Part shown: piece after piece, positions 23,693 through 34,357 of the stretch
Layout of the letters: every line of letters begins with the position of its first letter
How positions within the stretch are numbered: position 1 is the stretch's first letter
NCBI GenBank assembly: GCA_051294375.1
Contig: CM119267.1
Coordinates: 6,127,992-6,191,991 of the forward strand
Reading direction: 5' to 3'
Source: Paraspadella gotoi
Lineage: Eukaryota > Chaetognatha
Length of the DNA stretch: 64,000 nucleotides
Made by a program: the position numbers and the translations under genes
Notes under the pieces: generated by a model
What the model was told of the DNA's origin: nothing
The model's database searches: none
What the model saw: the letters and a program-made list of their open reading frames with translations, nothing else

Positions 23693-26600
23693 ATGGCGGA
23701 AGAAATTTCTGCTGAAAGAAGGTCACGTGAGGGTGACGGAATCGACTTCGTAGAAATAGGAACGAATCCCGACCCCACTGAACTAATGCTCCCTCACGAG
23801 TCTCTCGCCTTCGAAGAGCTCCACCGCGCAGACGAGGAAGGCGGAGCGCTGGTCATCACCAGTAAAGGCCTCGGTCTCCACCGGTTGTTCCTCAACCAGT
23901 TAAAACTGTACTCTGACCCGGCCCTGCTTGTCTTCGTACTCAACGCTTCGAAGGAAGAAGAGACTTACTTTGTGGAGCGCATGACCGCCGTCGGAATCCA
24001 TCCATTGCCTAAAGTTGTTAACAACGACACACCTGCCTCGGAACGACAAAAGGCCTATTTGGAAGGTTTGGTCAGTTCCTTACTTTGTTCACTTCTTCTT
24101 TTTCATTTGACCATGTCTGTTCTATTGCTTGTTCTCTAATTCTGAAATCGTTTACATACGTCTCTGAGTAACTTCATATAATTTCCTGTAGGCGGCGTTC
24201 ATTTTGTCACTTCCCGCATCTTCGTCGTCGATCTTCTTACCGACAAGGTTCCACTCGATTTGACGACGGGGATTCTCGTTTACCGCGCCCACAAGATACT
24301 CGAGTCTTGCCAAGAGTCGTTTATTTTGCGACTTTTCAGAGATAAAAATAAAAAAGGCAAGCCTTTAGCATTCTTATTTGACGGTAACGTCTTGTATGAA
24401 TCCTGTGTTACAACGACTTAAGGCTTCGTCAAGGCTTTTTCGGAATCCCCCGTGGCTTTTACCGCTGGCTTCTGTCACGTGGCCCGCGTCATGAAAAACC
24501 TTCACGTCAGGAATTTATTCCTTTTGCCGAGGTTTCACGCTTCTGTCAAGGAGACTCTGGAGACTTGTCCGGTGAGAAAATAACTAAAGCGGGGAAAGTT
24601 TTTATATCGCAGCTTTACCTTGACCCGTAAAACAGGTCGACTCCGTGGAACTGATGATTCCTATGACCCCGGCCATGATCTCCGTGCAGTCGGCCCTCGT
24701 CGACCTCATCGGCGTTTGTCTCAAGGAGCTAAAAGCCGTCAACCCCCTCCTCGACACCGACGAACTTACTGCCGAGAACGCCCTCACCAAATCTTTCGAT
24801 TACCTCGTCAAACTTTACGTCGACCCGGTCGTCCACACGCTCAGCTTTAAATCTAGGCAACTCCTCGCAGACGTGAGAACGCTGCGTCGAGTCTTACAGT
24901 ATTTGATGCAGTACGATTCGGTCACCTTCTACAGCATTGTCCAGTCCGTATGGCAAAGCCAGTCGGGCTTTCAAAAAAACGCCGGGTGGATGTTCCTAGA
25001 TTCGGCCGATTCCCTATACGCGCGGGCCAAGGAGAGAGTCGTTGGCTCAGCGTGCGGCAAGAAGAGCGCAGAGAGCTTGACGCTGGAAGCGACTCCCAAG
25101 TGGGAGGCTTTGCTTCAAGTGCTGGAGGAGATCGAACCGTCTCCTTGTTCGGAGCCTGCAGAAAAGGACGTCTCCGGTGATCCGGTTCTTATCGTCGCCG
25201 AAGACGACAAAACTTGCTCCATGCTCCGTGACGTCCTGTTACAAGGACCCCGCGAGTTGCTGTTGCGGAAGTACGTCTTGTTACAAGACAAAGAGGATAA
25301 CAAGTCTGGCATGGAGTCTGCTCGGCGAGAATTGGAACGGATGGCCGCCACCGAGGAGGATGAGGCGGGAAAAAAACGGAAGAAAATGACTGAGCTTAAA
25401 AACATGAAAAAAAGACGCGAAAACGGTTTAACTCTAACGCAAATGGTGGACGTCGTGGCCGAAAAATCAAAGACGGCGACAAAAGCGGAAGATGCAAATT
25501 CCGGCGAAGAACCTTGCGGCGACGCCTACGAGCTCCTTCACAACGGACGTAGGATCGTCCTTCATCCAACCCACGGATGTCGCGACTCCATGTCTTTAAC
25601 CCGCGTTCTCCGTCAACTTGAACCATCTATCGTTGTCCTTTACGACCCGGACGTGAGCTTCGTACGACAGCTGGAGATATTCCGCGCCTGTCGTTCTCGT
25701 CCTCTCAAAGTCTTTTTTCTTATGTACGCGGATTCGGTAGAGGAACAAAAGTACTTGACGTCGTTGAGAAAAGAGAAGGAAGGCTTCGAGTATTTGATCA
25801 AAGAGAAGTCGACGCTCGTCGTTGACTTCAACGAGGACGCCCAACTGGCGACTGAGCTGGCGGACGAAGGGCGGATCAGCAGTCGCAAGGCTGGCGGACA
25901 GGTGAGATATTACCAAGTGACGAGCTGCACTTTTTGCAAAAAATTAAAAAAAAAAAACGATTGTCCCGATAATTAAAAAAATAATTAATATTATTATATA
26001 TTTATGCTAATTTAAAAATTGTTGACATCGATAATAAACACAAGAATTATCTTTTGCAGTCGTCGGCGCCAACGTCTTCCCCCAAAGTCATCGTTGATCT
26101 TCGCGAGTTTCGCTCCGAACTCCCGTCTCTTATTCACCGGCGCGGAATCGCCGTTGAACCCGTCACTCTCGAGGTCGGCGACTACATCCTCAGTCCGGAG
26201 ATCTGCGTCGAGAGAAAGAGCGTTTCAGATCTCATCCACTCGCTCAACTGCGGCAGGCTTTACAATCAGGTCGACCGTCGAGTGTCATTCTCATTTCTGA
26301 AGTTTTAGTTGCACCGCGGAGCAACTTTATAAGTCACTTTTTGGTCGGTCTGTCCGTCCGTCGTTATGTCGTTAAAGATGCTCATAACTTGCATATAGGA
26401 CAGGAAAAAACCTCAAATCTAAGGGAACTGCTAGCGCCGCCTTCAGGAAATAAAAGACAAAGTTCCGATGCACTGCTTGTCATAAATACAGGGCTAAGAA
26501 AGTTATGGTAGTCATATAATGTCATATCATGTTACAAAAAACATACGTGATAAGGCAGTTACTGCGGCGAAACACATTTGAATTACCGTTCTTGTTTTTT

Positions 26601-27249
26601 TCTTTTCTTTTCTCAGTATTGAACCATATACGTATTCTTTCTTTAAATCCCTTTTCGTTTCTTCTTTCAGGCAGTGGCCATGACGCGTCAGTACCGTCGT
26701 CCCATTCTCCTCATCGAGTTTGACCAATCCAAAAGCTTCTGTCTCGATCAATCTCAATACGCGTTTTCCAAAGCGGACGGCGTCGACATCAAAGAGACGC
26801 AATCGAAGCTGACTCTGTTGACGATTCACTTTCCCGGATTACGGATCATCTGGTCGGCGAATCCTTACGCCACCGCCGAGATTTTCGAAGCCATTAAAAA
26901 GGGTCGATCGGAACCCGACGCCGCGGCGGCCATAGCCATCGGCCAAGCGAGCCTCGCCGGTAAATAAGAAGGGACCTGAGGTTTTAATGGGGTCTGGTTC
27001 GTAAAGAAGCCTCATTTTGTAACTATTGGTTTCATTTCTTCCGCTCCAGACGGCGTCCCCTCATCCAAATACTCACCCGTCGCCCAAGACTTTCTTCTCA
27101 AACTTCCTGGCGTCGATACAAAAAACTTTCGTCGTCTCATGAATAGCGTGGCCAATTTGGGAGAGTTGTCCCGTAAAACTCGGGAAGAGCTCGCGAAAAT
27201 TCTCGACAGCGCCGCCAACGCGGAGAAGTTGTGGAAATTTTTTTCATGA
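23693..27249 (+). CDS. ERCC4: DNA repair endonuclease XPF
   Basis: Seven exons (23693-24065, 24192-24356, 24423-24571, 24636-25901, 26060-26269, 26671-26959, 27050-27249) encode 883 aa. XPF pairs with ERCC1 to cut 5' of lesions in nucleotide-excision and crosslink repair. The degenerate SF2 helicase-like N-terminus is recognisable ([26 protein letters not shown]). The nuclease motif is intact: [18 protein letters not shown], preceded by [19 protein letters not shown]. The C-terminal double helix-hairpin-helix ([17 protein letters not shown] ... [14 protein letters not shown]) would bind ERCC1. Intron 2 needs a GC donor. Intron 5 (401 bp) carries a dispersed repeat. Confidence 0.97.
24357..24422 (+). 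other. Probable GC-AG intron in ERCC4
   Basis: Donor AAAG|GCAAGC is a near-consensus GC site. Splicing it to TTAAG| restores the conserved K..GF.KAF join. An alternative GT donor 33 bp downstream keeps frame but leaves a 39-bp intron and inserts 11 residues absent from human XPF. Confidence 0.65.
26305..26520 (-). repeat. Dispersed repeat in ERCC4 intron 5
   Basis: Read on the minus strand, about 26309-26375 contains GACGGACGGACAGACCGACC followed by AAAAAGTGACTTATAAAGT. A matching order (GGACCGACGGACCG, then AAAAAGTGAGTTATAAAAGT) occurs on the plus strand at about 62138-62170. This is one repeat family in two introns. Confidence 0.65.
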
Positions 27250-27446
27250 GAGCCACCGTGCGGTCGACGCTCGGGGTCGCGCGGATGACAAGAAGGCCGT
27301 CAAAGGCAGAGCCAATTTTAAATACTTTGGGAAGAGAAAAAAGAAGAGTTGCATACTTAACTTCTGTGATATAATTATTATTATTATTACTTTTTTCGAC
27401 TGAACAATTTGACATTTTTTTCTGCTTTCCGTTATTTTTCTAAAAC

Positions 27447-27459
27447 GTTCTTTTTTTAG
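27447..27459 (+). other. Acceptor-like site 2 nt before the coiled-coil gene ATG
   Basis: GTTCTTTTTTTAG ends at 27459 and the ATG starts at 27462. Only two leader bases remain, as expected if a spliced leader supplies the 5' end. Confidence 0.5.
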
Positions 27460-27461
27460 AA

Positions 27462-30182
27462 ATGAGCGACTCGGAAGACGAATCGTCCTATTCAGGTTCC
27501 GAACCATCGGAACAAGCGTCGCCAAGACATTCATCGAATCCTAAAGTCGATCTTCTCGATCTTAATTCTACCGCTGGAACGACTCTTCAGAGTCTCCCCG
27601 AGGGCGGCTTCCTAGGTCAGGTTTCCTTCGACTCGTTAAATCAAACTGACGAACGTCCTGTTGCCTCACCGGCGATTTATGGCAAAAATATCGAAGATAA
27701 TCGTGCTTCAAAAGACGCCGACGTGGGTGCCGATGAGATATTGGAGGTCGAACGCGCCTTGCGTGAGGCGGGATTTTCCTCGGCGCCGAATTCCGGTCTC
27801 GTTTCCGGCCGATTTCTCGGCGGACCCGCTGACGACGATGCTGAAATTGCTCGAGATGGCGTCGAAGCTTCTGTGCCGAGCGGTTCGACCAAGTCCTTCG
27901 GGCTGGCCCCGATTAAGTTCGCTTCGGAAGAAGAAAATGTCGCAAAATCGAACGGAGGATCGAACGTTTTGTCTCGACGTCGCCGCGACGGAAGCGTCGA
28001 CGAAAAGGAAAAGAAGGAACTCGAAAAACAAATAATCATCCTTAACAGCAAGCTTCAAGATTTAACGCTGGAGAAAGGCGACAAGCGCGTGGAACGACTC
28101 CAGCGAGAGTTGGAGGAGCAAGAAAAAATCATGCGTGGTTATCAAACGGAGAACGAAAAGCTCTACTCGCAAATGAAGCAGATTTCAAGGGAGGCAAAAG
28201 TCGGGGAGAAGGCGAGGGCGGAAGAGATTCTCAAACTGGGCACCGAGATTGCCCGGCTCAAGGAATCCGCGGCTTCGCGAGAGGCACAACTTAAAAATTT
28301 GCGCGAGTCGCTTCGCCAGAAAGAGGCGGAGGAGAAACGGCGCGTCAAGTCCAAGTGCGTCGATTGCGACCTTAAGGATTCGGAGCTCAAGGAAATGAGC
28401 AAGATGTTGGACGAGAAGCGACAGAGAATCCACGAACTCGAGGGAGAGAACTTCGGTGCCAGAGAAAATCTCCAACGCTTGAATCAATTGGTCGAGCGAT
28501 CAAAGGCCGACGCTCATCTAAGGGAATCCGCTTTCAAGCAGGAAATGGGAGAGGCCAGGGCTAATTTCGAGCGGGAAATCGCTGCCTTGAAGTCCAAGTT
28601 GGGCAACGTCACGGAGGACCTGAATCAACAGGACCGAATTTCAGCCACGAACAAAACTGCGGCGGTGGAGTTGAATCGTCTCAAGGACGAAAACGAGTCT
28701 TTGAAGGAGACCTTGGCCGTGAGGGAAAAAGAAAGAAAAGAAATAATGTCGGAAAAACATAATCTCAACGACAAAACGATAGATCTTCAGCGGCGGTTGA
28801 GGCAAACGGAGAATGAATTGAGGACGGAGAGAAGGAACGAAAGTTCCACCTTCAATCGCTTCGGTTGGGCCGGGGAATCCGTGGTCAATCGTGGAAAGAG
28901 CAAGATACCGAAAAGCTCCGATGATCGATCGGCGGACAACATTCTTTCGACCACGACCCTCAACATTTTGGAGAACAACATCAAGAGACTTCAGAAACAG
29001 CTGGAGACCAAGGATCAGGAGGCTGAAGCCAGTATGCAAGCCTTGCAAGAAAAGTTCGAAGGTCTCAAGGCAAGATACGAGGAACAGATTGAAAAGTTAA
29101 AGCAAAAAGTCTCCGAGAAGAATTCGCTAATCGAAAAATTGAAGGTTTGCGAAGAATGCAAAAATTTGAAAGCGGAAGTGGAGAAAGTGGAAGGAAAGTT
29201 GAAGTCCCAGGGAGAAACCGTCGCCAAGTTGAGAAGGGAACAAGAGATTTTTAGGGGCGCAAACCTTTCAAAGGAGCAACGCTATCAAGAGCAAATCGTC
29301 GGCCTCAACTCTGAACTTCAAACGCGACAGAAACGACTTCAAATCTTGGAAAGTAGGTTGGCGAAGTTGGAGGGAAGCCCTAGAAGATTGAGAGATCGGT
29401 CGCCCGACGTCGACGGAACCCCGCCCCGCGACGAAAAACCCGAAGCGGAGAGACTCAACAAAAGAATCGACGACCTCGTCGTCGAACTCACCAATGTCAA
29501 CGACGAGAGGATGAGGTGCAAAGGTCAACTCGAACTCGCCAACGTGGATTTGGACGATGCGAGGAAGAGTAGAGAGCGAGCGTTGGAAGAGAGAGAGGCT
29601 ATCAGAAAAAACTTTGAGGAGTTGAGGTCGGAAAAGGAGGAGCTGGCCCGTCGATTCGAAGCTCTGAAGGATGAATCGGAGCGCAAGTCTCGGGCAAGCT
29701 TGGAAACTGTCAACCTGGAGGCAGTAGAGAATTTAAAGGCTGAATTCGCCAAGCAAGTTCAAAAATGCATGGGATTGGAGCAGGAACTGATGACGGCCAA
29801 GTTCTCGGAGGAGCGGTTGGAGAGAGCCAACGCCTCCGTCGCCACCCTCCGTCAACAGGTTCTCTCCTTGGAAGACCGTCTCGCCGACGCCAAGGAGAAT
29901 CAGAGTCCCTCCGCGAAGAGAATCGCCCAACTGGAAGAAAGACTTGGGGAAATCTCTAAGCGCCAGCGGGACAAGGAGGACCTCATGAAAAAGTACGCCA
30001 CCTCAATCGCCCTTTCCGCCGTCAATCGGGGCTTCGAAACTCACAAGGTCGATGAGATTTTCTTCGAAAACCAAAGGCTGAAAAGAGATTTGCTGGCAAA
30101 GGATGAGATGGTGGAGTCTTTCAAGAGGGAAATGGATTCCATCGTCCAAGCCTTGCGGACAATGGAATCGAAAAATTTGTGA
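27462..30182 (+). CDS. Large coiled-coil protein, unrecognised (possibly centrosomal)
   Basis: A single 906-aa exon. Residues 1-175 are acidic, Ser-rich and disordered-looking, with one short conserved-looking helix (ILEVERALREAGFSS). Residues about 185-895 are almost unbroken charged heptads, i.e. a long parallel coiled coil. Two CxxC pairs stand out, CVDC near residue 300 and CEEC near residue 565, spaced in the coil. The C-terminus (VDEIFFENQRLKRDLLAKDE) may be a conserved end motif. Architecture resembles centrosome/cilium proteins such as CEP162, but I cannot match any specific family and give no name. It lies 212 bp after ERCC4 and 87 bp before B3GNTL1. Absence of introns in so long a gene is notable here. 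Confidence 0.8.
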   Translation: MSDSEDESSYSGSEPSEQASPRHSSNPKVDLLDLNSTAGTTLQSLPEGGFLGQVSFDSLNQTDERPVASPAIYGKNIEDNRASKDADVGADEILEVERALREAGFSSAPNSGLVSGRFLGGPADDDAEIARDGVEASVPSGSTKSFGLAPIKFASEEENVAKSNGGSNVLSRRRRDGSVDEKEKKELEKQIIILNSKLQDLTLEKGDKRVERLQRELEEQEKIMRGYQTENEKLYSQMKQISREAKVGEKARAEEILKLGTEIARLKESAASREAQLKNLRESLRQKEAEEKRRVKSKCVDCDLKDSELKEMSKMLDEKRQRIHELEGENFGARENLQRLNQLVERSKADAHLRESAFKQEMGEARANFEREIAALKSKLGNVTEDLNQQDRISATNKTAAVELNRLKDENESLKETLAVREKERKEIMSEKHNLNDKTIDLQRRLRQTENELRTERRNESSTFNRFGWAGESVVNRGKSKIPKSSDDRSADNILSTTTLNILENNIKRLQKQLETKDQEAEASMQALQEKFEGLKARYEEQIEKLKQKVSEKNSLIEKLKVCEECKNLKAEVEKVEGKLKSQGETVAKLRREQEIFRGANLSKEQRYQEQIVGLNSELQTRQKRLQILESRLAKLEGSPRRLRDRSPDVDGTPPRDEKPEAERLNKRIDDLVVELTNVNDERMRCKGQLELANVDLDDARKSRERALEEREAIRKNFEELRSEKEELARRFEALKDESERKSRASLETVNLEAVENLKAEFAKQVQKCMGLEQELMTAKFSEERLERANASVATLRQQVLSLEDRLADAKENQSPSAKRIAQLEERLGEISKRQRDKEDLMKKYATSIALSAVNRGFETHKVDEIFFENQRLKRDLLAKDEMVESFKREMDSIVQALRTMESKNL

Positions 30183-30269
30183 TTTATGATTTCTCGTTTC
30201 TTTTGTGCCTTCCTCCGTCCATTTGATCTCAATTTTCTTTTTTTTTTTTTTTTTGTCTGAATAAAGAAA

Positions 30270-31316
30270 ATGTCTATTGACGTCTCCGTTATCGTTCCCA
30301 TTTATAACGGAGAACCGTGGATCGACGAATGTTTCGCCGCAATCGAGCGACAAGACTTCTCCGGCTGCATGGAAGTTTCGGTCTTTGACGACTCCAGTGT
30401 TGACGACACAGCCCATCTTCTCGAAAAATGGACCAAGAAACTCGGGCGCCGCGGCATCGAAGTTATTATCGGGCGCGACCCTGAAGCCCATGGGCCCGGC
30501 GGCGTTGGAAGGGCCAAGAATCGCGCCGTACGTCAAAGCCGAGGTCGGTTTCTTTGCTTCCAAGACGTGGACGATGTTATGACTCCGGATCGAATCCGTA
30601 AGCAGTACGAATGGGCGTTCGAACTCTCAGAAAACGTCATTGTGGGCTCTCGATTCGATCGAAATCCGCCCGACTCAACGCGCCGCTTCACGGAATGGGC
30701 GTGCCGCTTGACGCCCGGGCAGTTGGTAGCGCAGGCTTACACCGCCAACGGACCGACGATCATTATGCCTACTTGGTTCATGTCTCGCTCCAACTTTGAT
30801 TCTGTCGGTTGTTTCGTCGAGGAGGGAAAGGGTTGTCCCGAAGACTTCATTTTTTTCCTTGAACATCTGAGACGCGGCGGCGGCCTCTACCGCTGCGACG
30901 ACGTCCTGCTTTCCTACCGCTACCACGAAAACTGCGAAACATTGTCCGTAACCGGGGAGAGGATTTGGGATTTGAGAGTCGAGTACTTGGAGAACGACGT
31001 TTTATCCAAGTGGGATCGATTTACAATTTGGAATGCGGGGAAACAAGGGAGAAAGTTATACCGAAGTTTGAAAAAGAAAACTCGCGACAAGGTGGCTCTC
31101 TTTTGCGACGTCGACCCCAAGAAAATTTCATTGGGACACTACACCTTCGAAGATTCCTCCGATAGACCTAAACCTAAAGTTCCCATCGTTCATTTTTCCC
31201 GAGCACAACCACCCATCGTTATTTGCGTTAAACAAAATTTGACCGGCGGGAATTTTGAAGCTAATCTTATGTCTCTGAACTTGTGCGAGGGCAAGGATTA
31301 TTTGTTTTTCAGTTGA
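30270..31316 (+). CDS. B3GNTL1: B3GNTL1-like glycosyltransferase family 2 protein (queuosine-tRNA galactosyltransferase)
   Basis: Single exon, 348 aa, close to the family length. It starts with the GT-A fold signature VSVIVPIYNGEPWIDECF and has the FLCFQDVDDVM acidic metal site. The rest matches B3GNTL1 closely: NGPTIIMPTWF, PEDFIFFLEHLRRGGG, FTIWNAGKQGRKLYRSLKKK, FCDVDPKKI and the DLTGG end. Established knowledge: B3GNTL1 (QTGAL) adds galactose to queuosine of tRNA-Tyr. The ATG is 87 bp from the previous stop. A possible AATAAA of the upstream gene at 30260-30265 abuts it. Confidence 0.95.
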   Translation: MSIDVSVIVPIYNGEPWIDECFAAIERQDFSGCMEVSVFDDSSVDDTAHLLEKWTKKLGRRGIEVIIGRDPEAHGPGGVGRAKNRAVRQSRGRFLCFQDVDDVMTPDRIRKQYEWAFELSENVIVGSRFDRNPPDSTRRFTEWACRLTPGQLVAQAYTANGPTIIMPTWFMSRSNFDSVGCFVEEGKGCPEDFIFFLEHLRRGGGLYRCDDVLLSYRYHENCETLSVTGERIWDLRVEYLENDVLSKWDRFTIWNAGKQGRKLYRSLKKKTRDKVALFCDVDPKKISLGHYTFEDSSDRPKPKVPIVHFSRAQPPIVICVKQNLTGGNFEANLMSLNLCEGKDYLFFS

Positions 31317-31435
31317 TGAGAAGAAACTAATGAATGTTTATTATTAGAAAAAGGAAAAAAAAACTAATGGTAACCGATGGTGTTCTAGTGAGTTAATCGA
31401 CGTTTACGACTTTCGAACAAATTCCTTCTGGCAAG

Positions 31436-33171
31436 ATGATTCGATGCCTATTTTTTGGACGTCGGTTGCACTTGCCCTCGTTGGCGTACTGCTCCACTAC
31501 CTTCGCCGCCCAGTTGATGTCTGCTGTGTTTAGTTTCTACTACGTGAAAATCTTTCTCGTCCATTATAAAATTTCAGATTATTGGTTTAACGTGGCACAG
31601 GTTAGTTTATTTTAATTAATTTGAGAAATTAAACAATACATTTGCTTTATGACTGTCCTATTCATCTTTCAGATAATATTTATGATATGGAACGCCATAA
31701 ACGACCCTTTATTTGGGTACATACAAGACAACTCGACGCTGAGGTATCTTATGTTCTAGACAGTAGCAGTTAACGCTGTTAAATTTACGATGCAGATTAC
31801 AGGGTTTTTGAGCTCTTTCAGGACTGTTTAAAAATTGATTTCCAGTAGTAAAACTTTTTTTGTCAACATTCACATTCTTCTTTTGTTAGTATTTTTCGAG
31901 TTCGACGGAAATCGATCTTGTACGGAGCGCCAATCTACGTATTCGCTTTCGCTACATTTTGGTTTCCATGGGCAACTGATGGGTCATGGGTGGTCGGCGT
32001 CCACCTGCTCGTCTCTCTCTGTCTCTTCGACGCCATGCTCACTTTTGTCCTTTTAGCTCAGTGCGCTCTCTTCGCCGAAATGTCCACTCTTCACGAAGAC
32101 CGGTTGAGGCTTGTCTTCTACTCTCAGGTGACAAGACCAGACAAGACAAAGACAAAAAATTTTTTTTAAAATTTATTTGGGAATTTCCAGGTTGCCTCCC
32201 TCGTCGCCTCGTGCTCCGTCGGCGTCACCGAATTCGCATCGTCTGGATTGACCAACTTTGTCGCGTTTCAAATAACTTGCGTGGCCATCGCGCTCGTCGC
32301 CTGGGCCGGATTCACGTTGACAGGCCTTTTCGCGAAAACGACTGTCGCCCAGATTTCCGCCAAGTCTGACTCCGAAAAAAGCGCCGTCTCCTCGCCGGAC
32401 GACGCCCTCTCCATCTGGCGTCAAACTTGGCAGATTCTCCGCCAACGCAATTTTCTCGCCTTCGTCGGAATGAATTTTTTGCAGATCCTTCACACGACTT
32501 TTCATTCCAACTTCGTTTCCATTTTTCTCGACGTCCTCGTCCCCACCGACGTGATCGGCACCGCCGCGCGATCCACCTTCAAGGGAGCGCTCTTTATCAC
32601 TTCCCAAATCCTCGTGCTCTGTCTCGGTCCGTGGCTCCGGAGCTGCGGCGCTTATTGGGTCATCATGCGTAGTTTCTGGCTCAAGATCGCCTTCGCCGCC
32701 TTTTTCGGTTTTCTCTCTTACTCCAAACTCTTGTCTGAATTGGAACCTTCAACACGGGCCGGGATTCTCATGGCCTACATCCTCTTCGACTCGTCGGCGG
32801 GAAACGCCATGTTCGCCACCTTCAATCTCCTCATCTCCGACGTGATCGACGACGACATGGCCAAGAACAGGCGGGCCTCGCCCTTATCGTCGATGGTGTT
32901 CGGCACCAACGCCTTGATCACCAAACCGGCCATCTCTCTCGCGCCGATGTTAGTCATCCATTTTCTCAATCCTTTCGGTTTCGAATCTTTTAAAACGAAT
33001 CCCGCCGCCTTCCTGGCCGACCCCAATCGGTTGAATAGTCTCCGTTTCGCGACCGCAAGCCTCGTTTGGGGTTGGCCCTTGGTTATGGGGCTTTTACAAA
33101 TTATAGTTTTCAAGCCTTACCAGCTGAGAAACACCCACGACAGCTTCGTGGCCAAGCATCTCGAAGAATGA
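31436..33171 (+). CDS. MFSD13A: MFSD13A/TMEM180-like transporter, copy a
   Basis: Four exons (31436-31600, 31673-31743, 31890-32127, 32191-33171) give 484 aa. Major-facilitator-like membrane protein with about 11-12 hydrophobic segments. Family landmarks are the ..WNAINDPLFGY first signature, FWFPWA, an LFA(E)MS acidic loop, HSNFVSIFLD, and SDVIDDDM..NRR followed by LITKPAISLAP. Substrate is unknown for the family (TMEM180 has been studied as a colorectal tumour surface antigen). Exon 1 (55 codons) is modelled from copy b: same length, same phase, and the FSFYYVKIFLVHYKI core aligns. The ATG (31436) gives a shorter, different extreme N-terminus than copy b. Confidence 0.88.
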
Positions 33172-34357
33172 CTTGGATCACGACATTTCCTCTTGTTTGT
33201 GCACAGGAGTTGAGGGATGGCACCAAGTGTCCTTCTAGTCAATTGCTTAATCTTTCCGGATGAGGAATAATATCAATTGTTTTCTCCAGACATAATTTGG
33301 TTTTTTTTCTTCTTTTTTTTAATTGCCGGTTATATGTCGCATAATTTGGCTAAGCTTTGTTTATGAACTACTATCTAGGAAAAAAGTATATCAGATTTTT
33401 AGTCGTAGATATCTATTCAGAATGTTTTCAAATTTATATTAAATTTTTTTTAATAGTTTCCTTTTATTTTTTCGTAGGTCAAATTGTTTAGAAGTTACAG
33501 ACAAAAAACATTGCTACTTCAAATAAAAATGGCGAAAAAAATTATATTTAGTTTTTCACCATTTTTTATATTTAATTATTTATTTTTATTTTAAATATTT
33601 ATTTTTTTTAATTAGTAATACTAAAGGCATTGCACCTTTTTTTAGTTTAAAAAAGTGCTATTATAGTTTTCAGAAAAGAGGGAAAGACGCGCAACATCAA
33701 TATTGAGGCAGAAAAGAATTGCGTTAAAAATATGGAAAAATATTTCACTGTTATACCTCAATTCGCTGTATAAAAGCATGCCTAAACAAATGTAGGTAGT
33801 ATTCAATGCTGAGAAAGGGTATACCAAATATTGATAATATTTTACTTATATTTTATATATTTTTTATTGAATAAATAAATTTTCAACAATTATGTGATAT
33901 ACTTTTTTCCTAGATAGTACTTTATTGCTGACACAAATAATGTATTATGTAATACATATTGTATGGATTATTCACATTTAGAAGTAGTCCTCATGGTTTT
34001 TTTTTTTCATGCGACAGATGATTTTAAAAACCCTCAATTAGAGTAATCAATAATTGGCATTTCTCGTTCGCTTTTACTGTGTGGGCTGTAGATTTTGATT
34101 CACTTTAATTTTCGGATAATGCCAAATTGTATAATTATTAAACCAGTCAAAAAACTAGGGTTACTCGTTGGTTGAATTAAATACAGACGTACATAAAATT
34201 TGCACTCAGTGTAAATTTTCTTTGAGCTCACTGTTCATGTTTCGTGTTCACTGAACTGTTCAGGAATGCTTGTTCGTTTAATTTTTATTGATACTAATTT
34301 TTTATTGCGCGATCCTTGTTTAATTTGTTGTCAGATAATAAAGATTAACGAATAACA
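33172..34357. other. Spacer between the two MFSD13A-like copies
   Basis: Very AT-rich. It contains one inverted-repeat-bounded element (33369-33919) and otherwise nothing coding. An acceptor-like TTGTTGTCAG ends at 34334, 23 nt before the copy b ATG. Confidence 0.6.
33369..33919. mobile_element. Probable MITE (non-autonomous DNA transposon)
   Basis: A 551-bp AT-rich element bounded by perfect 25-bp inverted repeats (33369-33393 and 33895-33919; outer end TACTATCTAGG). The outermost dinucleotide on both sides is TA, compatible with a TA target-site duplication of the Tc1/mariner type. It has no transposase ORF; a 61-codon minus-strand ORF at 33642-33827 is unrecognised and probably spurious. 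It separates the tandem transporter copies. Confidence 0.75.

Noticed and set aside
24357-24389. Exon 2 of ERCC4 extended to a GT donor at 24390
   Set aside because: Keeps frame but creates an 11-residue insert in a conserved region and a 39-bp intron shorter than any other here.
27677-28058. Long minus-strand ORFs across the coiled-coil gene, and similar ones across RICTOR, ERCC4 and PTK7
   Set aside because: Shadows of GC-rich, repetitive coding sequence in other frames; no domain and no splice support.
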